DNA from: Candidatus Pacearchaeota archaeon | Lineage (GTDB): Archaea > Nanobdellota > Nanobdellia > Pacearchaeales > GW2011-AR1 | Length of the DNA: 10,173 nt | Assembly: GCA_002688335.1 (NCBI GenBank) | Contig: NZCQ01000079.1 | Span: 1-10,173 of the forward strand | Direction of reading: 5' to 3' | Shown here: positions 6,092-10,173 of the stretch, in pieces | How the letters are laid out: each line of letters starts with the position of its first letter | How positions within the stretch are numbered: the stretch's first letter is position 1 | Position numbers and translations under genes: made by a program | Notes under the pieces: model-generated | Told to the model about the DNA's origin: nothing | Databases searched by the model: none | Seen by the model: only the letters and a program-made list of their open reading frames with translations

Positions 6092-6355
6092 CCTATTATC
6101 TTTAACCCTATAAATCTTTAATCCAGCTCCACAATCCAACCATCCATGAGCATAATTCAAGGCCCCATAAGCATTAACTAAATCTCCTTTCTCTTTAAAA
6201 TGCAAGGCATCAGATAAATAACATTCAGCCATTTTAAAAATCTCCCCAGCTTCCTTTTCCTTTCCCTTAACAACAACTTTCCTAGCCATCTCAAGAGCCT
6301 TACTACTTAAACCATAATACCTATCAATTAATTTTTTTGTTATTCTGTTTTTCAT
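6077..6355 (-). CDS. DUF357 family protein
   Basis: A 92-residue all-helical archaeal protein of uncharacterised function. The family pattern is clear: KMAECYLSDALHFKEKGDLV (41-60) followed by NAYGALNYAHGWLDCGAGL (61-79), matching the 'A-YL-DA-hF-e-GD-v-Af-a--YAhgWLDaG' core of DUF357. The frame is open further upstream to a TTG at 6394, which would add 13 residues. I reject that start because a TATA box (6376-6387) lies within those extra codons, exactly 27 bases before the ATG at 6355. From MKNRITKKLI onward the protein also matches the family's usual beginning. The gene overlaps the convergent unknown gene by 15 bases at its 3' end. It is transcribed alone. Confidence 0.85.
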   Translation of the reverse strand: MKNRITKKLIDRYYGLSSKALEMARKVVVKGKEKEAGEIFKMAECYLSDALHFKEKGDLVNAYGALNYAHGWLDCGAGLKIYRVKDNRLFTV

Positions 6356-6375
6356 ACTACAACTAACATCATTCA

Positions 6376-6387
6376 CTTTAAATATAT
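6376..6387 (-). promoter_or_regulatory. TATA box of the DUF357 gene (decides its start)
   Basis: The minus strand reads ATATATTTAAAG, centred 27 bases from the ATG at 6355. The upstream TTG alternative would place this promoter inside the coding sequence. Confidence 0.6.
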
Positions 6388-6506
6388 TCTCCAAAAGCCA
6401 TTTACAAAAATAAAGATTTAATCCAATTCATCAGAAAACTAGGAATAAAAAAACAGCATCACAAAAACCCCTTTACCTAACCCTTAATTAAACTATCTAA
6501 ATCATT

Positions 6507-6560
6507 TAAAAAAGAAAAAAACAATATAATAAAAAGGGGATTGGGAGAATTTATTCTCCC
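6507..6560 (-). terminator. Hairpin plus T-rich tract after the 6564-7187 gene
   Basis: GGGAGAAT at 6543-6550 and ATTCTCCC at 6553-6560 are exact complements, giving a 7-bp stem with a 4-base loop. It begins 3 bases after the TAA of the minus-strand gene at 6564. Downstream on that strand lies a T-rich stretch (complement of 6507-6535). This looks like an intrinsic terminator, a type less usual in archaea than simple T-tracts. The rest of 6388-6506 holds no recognisable feature. Confidence 0.6.
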
Positions 6561-6563
6561 TCC

Positions 6564-7187
6564 TTATTTCCCTTCAATCAAAGAATAAGGAGAACTCTTT
6601 GTGATTATAAATCTTGATCCAACATATTTAGAAATCACCGCACTAACCATTAGATCTCCAATCGCCGCCTTCAACAACCCTCCAACAACAGGAACCTTAG
6701 CTTGATTTGCAAAATGATTAACAATCTCTTCTATTTCTCCTTCATCCAAAACAACTCTAGTAACCTTCGTCTCATTTCTTACTTTAACAACTACATTCCT
6801 CCCAGGCCCTGGACATTCAATCAATTGAACAGCCATATCTTTTATCAAAGGAGTTATCTTTGACATCACATTAGCATTATCTAATTCTCTAAATCCTACT
6901 TTATTTTGCACAGGAACATGTTTACTTTTAATAACCTCGTTTGAAACAGGTCTCGTATTATCAATAATCTTTTTAGCAGGTTTCCTAATCGAGCTCACCT
7001 CAAAAAATTTCTCTCCAACATCTTTATGAAGAGAGTCTCTTTCTTCCCTCAAGTATTTCCTCTTAATTTTCTCAGATTTTATCAAGCCCTTCAATCTATC
7101 ACTTTCAGCAGAATTAATCAACAACTCCTTAGTAAACAATCTAAGAAATACAATCCTATCACCATGACTTAATTGCTTTAAACCCAT
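6564..7187 (-). CDS. Conserved hypothetical protein with a GspE/FlaI/CpaF N-domain-like C-terminus, no ATPase core
   Basis: A 207-residue soluble protein. Residues 1-60 are highly charged and probably helical (RLKGLIKSEKIKRKYLREER), and about 61-105 are linker-like. Residues 108-205 resemble the domain that precedes the motor in type II/IV secretion ATPases. In order they show ITPLIKDMAVQLIECPGPGR ('PLI-DP-IE-I--NGP'), NVVVKVRN, TRVVLDEGEIEEIVNHFANQ (helix), LLKAAIGDLMVSAV ('LLDA-LPDGSRV-A'), and GSRFIITKSSPYSLIE ('--FTIRKF--DPLT--DLI'). There is no Walker A or B, because the protein stops where the ATPase core would begin. It follows a coiled-coil gene by 16 bases, and a weak AGGT ribosome site lies 4 bases before the ATG. 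It may be a regulator or adaptor related to a secretion or pilus motor. This is an inference from remembered family patterns. Confidence 0.7.
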   Translation of the reverse strand: MGLKQLSHGDRIVFLRLFTKELLINSAESDRLKGLIKSEKIKRKYLREERDSLHKDVGEKFFEVSSIRKPAKKIIDNTRPVSNEVIKSKHVPVQNKVGFRELDNANVMSKITPLIKDMAVQLIECPGPGRNVVVKVRNETKVTRVVLDEGEIEEIVNHFANQAKVPVVGGLLKAAIGDLMVSAVISKYVGSRFIITKSSPYSLIEGK

Positions 7188-7203
7188 CTTTACCTAATTA
7201 AAA

Positions 7204-7563
7204 TTACCGCCTAGGAACCGGCCTCTTAAACCCTCTAGACAAATCATGTCTAACAGGCATAGCATGCCTATTCCTAATCTTCTCCTCCATCATCATAATG
7301 CCCTTACTAATCGTCTTATTCTGATCCAACAAAGAATCTAATTTATCCAAAAACTCTTTATCAACTCCTCCAGGTTTACCATTACCTTCTGCAAAACTCT
7401 TAGCAGATATCTCAAATAACTGCAACAACTTAGAAACATTTCCAGATAAATCCTCAAACTTAACAGAAAGATTAGTCAAAACTTTCTGCAAATTAATAAA
7501 ATTATCAATCAATGCTTCTTGAACATCCACCTTACTTTTTTTACTTGTCTTACCAGCCATCAT
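7204..7563 (-). CDS. Small coiled-coil protein, first gene of a two-gene operon
   Basis: A 119-residue protein of unknown function. A lysine-rich start (MMAGKTSKKSK) leads to a long amphipathic helix at 14-58 (ALIDNFINLQKVLTNLSVKF, then LSGNVSKLLQLFEISAKSF). After a Gly/Pro break (59-66) comes a second helix (FLDKLDSLLDQNKTISKGIM, then MMEEKIRNR). The C-terminus is basic (SRGFKRPVPRR), which could contact nucleic acid or acidic lipid. There is no membrane segment. The pattern resembles a small family I recall from Woesearchaeota/Pacearchaeota, without assigned function. The frame is open up to 7602 (MFINYYFFYRL), but those codons lie over the promoter. I use the ATG at 7563, with the adjacent ATG at 7560 equally possible. 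It shares an operon with the N-domain-like protein downstream and is divergent from uppP. Confidence 0.75.
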   Translation of the reverse strand: MMAGKTSKKSKVDVQEALIDNFINLQKVLTNLSVKFEDLSGNVSKLLQLFEISAKSFAEGNGKPGGVDKEFLDKLDSLLDQNKTISKGIMMMEEKIRNRHAMPVRHDLSRGFKRPVPRR

Positions 7564-7590
7564 CACACTCAATCTATAGAAGAAATAATA

Positions 7591-7600
7591 ATTTATAAAC
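7591..7600. promoter_or_regulatory. Shared TATA element between the coiled-coil gene and uppP
   Basis: ATTTATAAAC contains the palindrome TTTATAAA (7592-7599). Its centre lies about 26 bases before the uppP ATG (7621) and about 32 bases from the minus-strand ATG (7563). No second TATA-like stretch is evident in this 57-base gap, so one element probably serves both directions. Confidence 0.55.
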
Positions 7601-7620
7601 ATTGAGGTTTTGGTAAACTA

Positions 7621-8376
7621 ATGGTCTCGATGATCCAAGCAATAATCTTAAGTTTAGTTCAAGGAATAACTGAATGGTTCCCCATAAGTAGTTCCGGTCA
7701 TCTAGCCCTAGCTCAACAATTCCTAGGATTCCAAAACCTAGGATTCGATGTATATTTACATTTTGCAAGCGTTCTAGCAGTAGTCATCTTATTTAGAAAA
7801 GATATCGCAAAACTAACATTCCTAAACAAAGAAAATGCAATTTACCTAACAAAAATACTAATCGCTATAATCCCTGTAGGAATCATTGGAATTCTTTACA
7901 AAGAACACGTCAGATATGCTTTCTCAAATTCCCTATTCATAGGAATCTTCTTCATCATTTTTGGAATATTCATTTATGCAACAAAATTCGCTAGAGAAAC
8001 TAAAGCAAGGCCTTCAAAGTTCGATGCCCTGATTATTGGAATATCACAAACACTGGCATTATTCCCAGGAATTTCCAGATCTGGAATGACCATGGGATCA
8101 GGACTAGCACTAGGATTAAAAAAAGACCAAGCCATTAAATTCTCATTCCTAACCGCAATCCCAATAATAATAGGAGCAACACTAGTAGAAACAAAAGAAA
8201 TCGTAGCAACAAACATCCCTTGGTTCATTCTCTTAACATCTTTCACAATAACCTTATTAACAAGCTTACTAACAATAAAATTCCTAATTAAAATAGTAAA
8301 ATCGGATAAATTCTATTTATTCGGGATTTACAATATCGTCCTAGGACTAATGGTTTTGATTTATTCGATAGTTTAA
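7621..8376 (+). CDS. uppP: Undecaprenyl-diphosphatase, UppP/BacA family
   Basis: A 251-residue multi-pass membrane phosphatase that removes a phosphate from polyprenyl diphosphate, recycling the lipid carrier for surface glycans. In archaea the carrier may be a dolichol- or C55-type lipid used for glycosylation. Both catalytic segments are present: QGITEWFPISSSGHL (14-28, with Glu18 and His27) and PGISRSGMT (149-157, with Ser152 and Arg153). The position of the first of the two glutamates of E. coli BacA (E17) is Gln14 here, a substitution seen in many family members. Several hydrophobic helices fill the rest. The length is slightly below the bacterial 270 or so. ATG 7621 is preferred over the ATG at 7630 because the TATA lies 26 bases before it. 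The gene ends 3 bases from the convergent methyltransferase gene. Confidence 0.95.
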   Translation: MVSMIQAIILSLVQGITEWFPISSSGHLALAQQFLGFQNLGFDVYLHFASVLAVVILFRKDIAKLTFLNKENAIYLTKILIAIIPVGIIGILYKEHVRYAFSNSLFIGIFFIIFGIFIYATKFARETKARPSKFDALIIGISQTLALFPGISRSGMTMGSGLALGLKKDQAIKFSFLTAIPIIIGATLVETKEIVATNIPWFILLTSFTITLLTSLLTIKFLIKIVKSDKFYLFGIYNIVLGLMVLIYSIV

Positions 8377-8379
8377 AAA

Positions 8380-9177
8380 TTATTTAACAGCAACAAAACC
8401 CTCATAAATATCGCCATCTAAGATATGTTTCGTAACTTCCCTAAATCCCGTTTCTTTCAACAAAGGTAACAATTCATCTTCCAATAACAAATAACCTTGG
8501 GAAGGATAATCTACAACTTCTTTAGTATCTAGATTTCTTGTTGAAAGAGTCCAATTTCTAATCCTCCGATCCTTGTCGTTATTAAACGAACAGGTAACAT
8601 ACAATCTTTCCCCATTTAATTTAACCTCTCCAACTTCTTCAACATCACAATTCTGAACCTCTGGCTGTTTATCTACAAACAACATTCCACCTTCATTAAG
8701 AACACGGTAAAATTGCCCCAGAGCCATTAGTATCTGGTTTTTAGATTCACTTAAATCTGGATCAGCTCTACCCCAAGATACTGCATAAGGAAGTGAGTTT
8801 CCAGTACAAAGTAAGGCATCAAATGAATCTGAACCAACTGTATCACCTAATTGTTGCCAAGGTACGACACTATAACCTATAGATTGAAATGAAAAGATAT
8901 AAGCGGGAGCTCCTTCAAGATCTGCGTTCCTCATTGCTTTTTCAAGCATTCCAGGGCTTCCATCCAAATATAATACTTGATAACCCCTATTTGATAAATC
9001 AATAGCAGGAAATCCAAAGCCTCCCGCCACATCTAATAACATATTTTCTTCTGTAATTCCGTTACTTCTTAACAATCCTTCCAAACTATCCAAATAGCTA
9101 TCTCTATCTCTAAGTTTTCCAGAGGCAGCATCCCATAATTCGGCTAATTCCATATCAAAATCTAATTGACTTACCAT
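8380..9177 (-). CDS. Class I SAM-dependent methyltransferase, glycine/sarcosine N-methyltransferase-like
   Basis: A 265-residue acidic cytosolic enzyme with a Rossmann-type methyltransferase fold. Motif I is LLDVAGGFGFPAIDLSNRGY (47-66), the acidic residue after strand 2 is Asp72 in LYLDGSPGMLEKA, and the motif IV region is DALLCTGNSLPYA (120-132). The 'D-S-MLEKA' step together with 'C-GNSLPY' is characteristic of glycine and sarcosine N-methyltransferases, in which this loop lies next to the amino acid. Next come FYRVLNEGGMLFVDKQPE (156-173) and a strand-rich C-terminus (LYVTCSF, NWTLSTR). The substrate could be glycine (SAM balance or osmolyte synthesis) or another small amine, and the sequence does not decide. 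ATG 9177 has a TATA 27 bases upstream. It faces uppP tail to tail with no shared pathway evident. Confidence 0.85.
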   Translation of the reverse strand: MVSQLDFDMELAELWDAASGKLRDRDSYLDSLEGLLRSNGITEENMLLDVAGGFGFPAIDLSNRGYQVLYLDGSPGMLEKAMRNADLEGAPAYIFSFQSIGYSVVPWQQLGDTVGSDSFDALLCTGNSLPYAVSWGRADPDLSESKNQILMALGQFYRVLNEGGMLFVDKQPEVQNCDVEEVGEVKLNGERLYVTCSFNNDKDRRIRNWTLSTRNLDTKEVVDYPSQGYLLLEDELLPLLKETGFREVTKHILDGDIYEGFVAVK

Positions 9178-9198
9178 AAAAAATTATAATTAAAACCA

Positions 9199-9208
9199 TT
9201 TTTAAAAC
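9199..9208 (-). promoter_or_regulatory. TATA box of the methyltransferase gene
   Basis: The minus strand reads GTTTTAAAAA, centred about 27 bases from the ATG at 9177. It is one of two divergent promoters in the gap 9178-9267. Confidence 0.5.
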
Positions 9209-9239
9209 TTACCATCTTTCAAGAAAACCATACAAAACC

Positions 9240-9248
9240 CTTAAAAAG
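9240..9248 (+). promoter_or_regulatory. TATA box of the DUF2283-like gene
   Basis: CTTAAAAAG, preceded by an A/C-rich stretch that could be the TFB recognition element, is centred 24 bases before the ATG at 9268. Confidence 0.5.
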
Positions 9249-9267
9249 TTTAACTCCCTATAAAATT

Positions 9268-9615
9268 ATGAGAAAAAATTTCAGCTATGATAAATTAGGA
9301 GATTCTCTTATTGTATCAAACAGACAAGAAGGAGACATTATAGAAAATAATCATGAAATTGGAGATATGATTTTTAGTATGACTAGGGAAGGAAAAATTG
9401 CAAGTTTAGAAATCAGAGAAATCAGCTCCTTATTTGAATCTTGTGATGTAAATCCTGAAATTGTTAACCAAATAAAAGACGCTAAAATCTCAATAATCGA
9501 CAGAAGTGACACAGTAATCTTAATTCTCCAGATTCAATTTTCGGAAAACAATCTCATTTTAACTAAAAATATTCCTATTGTGCTGCCTTTGTTCGATCAG
9601 ATTCATGATCTCTAA
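9268..9615 (+). CDS. DUF2283-like protein
   Basis: A 115-residue protein whose first half resembles DUF2283: FSYDKLGDSLIV at 5-16 (family 'YD-eaD-LYI'), a variable acidic loop, then IGDMIFSMTREGKIASLEIREIS at 31-53 (family 'v---d--GkivgIEIl-aS'). The second half (about 60-115) is less typical and mostly strand-forming (ISIIDRSDTVILILQIQF). DUF2283 proteins are small, of unclear function, and often sit next to DUF4258-type partners in toxin-antitoxin-like pairs. Here the neighbour is convergent instead, and the last 41 bases of the two genes overlap. ATG 9268 is at leaderless distance from its TATA. The family call is moderately sure and the role is unknown. Confidence 0.6.
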   Translation: MRKNFSYDKLGDSLIVSNRQEGDIIENNHEIGDMIFSMTREGKIASLEIREISSLFESCDVNPEIVNQIKDAKISIIDRSDTVILILQIQFSENNLILTKNIPIVLPLFDQIHDL

Positions 9616-9961
9616 GAAAGGCTTCCTTAACTTTACTAAAATTCCTTTTAGCATGATAACCATTTATTAATATGGGTGTCTTTCCAAAAGTAATTGCATA
9701 AACTAAATACCCAAAATCAAGTTCATAGTAGAAATCATAACTTATCTCCTTATTTTTATGTTGCCTTTTATTGATTAACTTTACCTTTTCAAAGTTCCTG
9801 AAGTTTTCTTTCAGCATCTCTACATCCGTTCTTTTTTCATCTAAAGAATAATAAAAATGATCTGTTTTGACTAAATCGTCAAATGAGAATCTTCTCAATT
9901 TTTCTATAATCTCAGAAATATCTTCATCCCTATAGTAAACCTCTTTTATTTCATCTTGCAT
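9575..9961 (-). CDS. Hypothetical protein, possible RelE/DUF4258-like fold, downstream of tRNA-Trp
   Basis: A 128-residue charged soluble protein that I cannot place firmly. After an acidic helix (DEDISEIIEKLRRFSFDDLV, 12-31) come KTDHFYYSLDEKRTDVEMLKENF (32-54), a basic segment (KVKLINKRQHKN), and strands DFYYELDFGYLVYAI and TPILINGYHAKRNF. The order 'H-x-SL--R--d-e-i' helix followed by antiparallel strands recalls DUF4258/RelE-type domains, but this is weak. Its ATG lies 8 bases after the tRNA-Trp discriminator base, leaving no room for a promoter of its own. It is probably made from a tRNA-mRNA transcript cut by RNase Z, leaving an 8-base leader. Its 3' end overlaps the DUF2283-like gene by 41 bases on the other strand. 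Confidence 0.6.
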   Translation of the reverse strand: MQDEIKEVYYRDEDISEIIEKLRRFSFDDLVKTDHFYYSLDEKRTDVEMLKENFRNFEKVKLINKRQHKNKEISYDFYYELDFGYLVYAITFGKTPILINGYHAKRNFSKVKEAFLRDHESDRTKAAQ

Positions 9962-9969
9962 AACTCAAA

Positions 9970-10042
9970 TGGGTCTGGAGGGAATTGAACCCTCAACAAC
10001 GGTTCTGGAGACCGGTATGATAAACCATTTCACCACAGACCC
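9970..10042 (-). tRNA. tRNA-Trp (anticodon CCA)
   Basis: The minus strand folds as a cloverleaf. The acceptor stem GGGTCTG/CAGACCC is perfect. The D arm has GTGA/TCAT with loop AATGGTTTA, including the GG pair. The T arm is GAGGG-TTCAATT-CCCTC. The anticodon loop is CTCCAGA with anticodon CCA, read as tryptophan. The anticodon stem CCGGT/ACCGT pairs except for a C-T mismatch at its outer position (27-43). The discriminator at 9970 is A, as expected for archaeal tRNA-Trp. No CCA tail is encoded and no intron is present, although many archaeal tRNA-Trp genes have one. RNase P (including the Rnp3 encoded in this window) and RNase Z would process it. Confidence 0.93.
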
Positions 10043-10064
10043 TTCAAGAAACCAAATAAACAAC

Positions 10065-10074
10065 ACTTTAAAAT
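10065..10074 (-). promoter_or_regulatory. TATA box of the tRNA-Trp transcription unit
   Basis: The minus strand reads ATTTTAAAGT, centred about 28 bases before the tRNA 5' end at 10042. It would also serve the protein gene that follows the tRNA. Confidence 0.5.
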
Positions 10075-10085
10075 CTTTCTAAACA

Positions 10086-10162
10086 CTGAACTTTTGCGTT
10101 TTCATTCTGGACTTTGGGAGTTTACAAGGGGATTCAACAAAAGTTCAGGCAGGAAACTTTTG
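10086..10162. repeat. Three-arm alternative inverted repeats
   Basis: CTGAACTTTTG (10086-10096) is an exact inverted repeat of CAAAAGTTCAG (10138-10148). The core of the latter, CAAAAGTT (10138-10145), also pairs exactly with AACTTTTG at 10155-10162 across a 9-base loop. The middle arm can therefore form either of two mutually exclusive hairpins. The function is unknown. It lies upstream of the tRNA promoter at the window edge and may belong to the end or terminator of a gene beyond the window. The minus strand is open from 10173 to a TGA at 10102-10104, too little to call a gene. Confidence 0.5.
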
Positions 10163-10173
10163 CAGCAAATTAA

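Noticed and set aside
7540..7575. TGATGAT on the minus strand as a box C of a C/D guide RNA
   Set aside because: It is explained by the doubled ATG start of the coiled-coil gene, and no CTGA boxes are found at the expected distances.
7564..7602. Longer start of the coiled-coil gene (MFINYYFFYRL)
   Set aside because: The codons lie over the shared TATA element, and the ATG pair at 7560-7563 is at a sensible distance from it.
7974..8246. Minus-strand open frame inside uppP
   Set aside because: It is antisense to the catalytic PGISRSG region of UppP and is a shadow of that coding sequence.
9971..10042. tRNA intron in tRNA-Trp
   Set aside because: The anticodon loop and stem are continuous, and the 73-base length leaves no room for an intron.
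10087..10173. Small plus-strand open frame ending at the TAA at the window edge
   Set aside because: It has no start codon after the in-frame TGA at 10087-10089, and its sequence is better explained by the inverted repeats.

Overview
The window looks like a compact, AT-rich archaeal chromosome segment. Supporting this are an RNase P protein subunit of the Rpp30/Rnp3 type, an archaeal-type UMP kinase, a TrmB-family regulator, a DUF357 protein, a tRNA-Trp with discriminator A and no encoded CCA, and TATA-like boxes centred about 24-36 bases before most start codons. Short proteins, very tight spacing, a TGRA motif after the membrane anchor of the solute-binding protein and a small coiled-coil family resemble what I recall from Pacearchaeota/Woesearchaeota-like (DPANN) genomes. 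That placement is an inference, not something the sequence proves.

Layout. 82-834 (-) is a TrmB-type regulator, divergent from a three-gene ABC uptake operon of the nitrate/sulfonate/taurine/pyrimidine class (binding protein 936-1925, ATPase 1940-2680, permease 2677-3420). The 100-base divergent promoter carries two TATA boxes with a GC-rich inverted repeat between them. Next come a short Rnp3 (3450-3884, -) and an unrecognised acidic protein (3954-4337, +), transcribed away from each other around a perfectly palindromic TATA. A YjjX-type inosine/xanthosine triphosphatase (4424-4957, +) ends tail to tail with UMP kinase (4954-5640, -). A GTG-started unknown (5723-6091, +) overlaps the end of a DUF357 protein (6077-6355, -).

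The minus-strand pair 7204-7563 and 6564-7187 forms a small operon: a coiled-coil protein, then a protein whose C-terminal half resembles the N-terminal domain of GspE/FlaI/CpaF secretion ATPases but has no ATPase core. A hairpin and T-rich tract follow it. Divergent from this operon is UppP/BacA (7621-8376, +), facing a glycine/sarcosine N-methyltransferase-like enzyme (8380-9177, -). The right end has a DUF2283-like protein (9268-9615, +) overlapping by 41 bases a minus-strand unknown (9575-9961). That unknown begins 8 bases after a tRNA-Trp gene, so the two are probably co-transcribed. The last 90 bases hold alternative inverted repeats.

Functionally this is mostly housekeeping (RNA processing, nucleotide metabolism, lipid-carrier recycling) with one regulated nutrient importer. 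No transposon, CRISPR array or phage gene is visible. The best candidates for something undescribed are the ATPase-less N-domain/coiled-coil operon, the tRNA-mRNA dicistron with its convergent DUF2283-like neighbour, and the TrmB-controlled importer.
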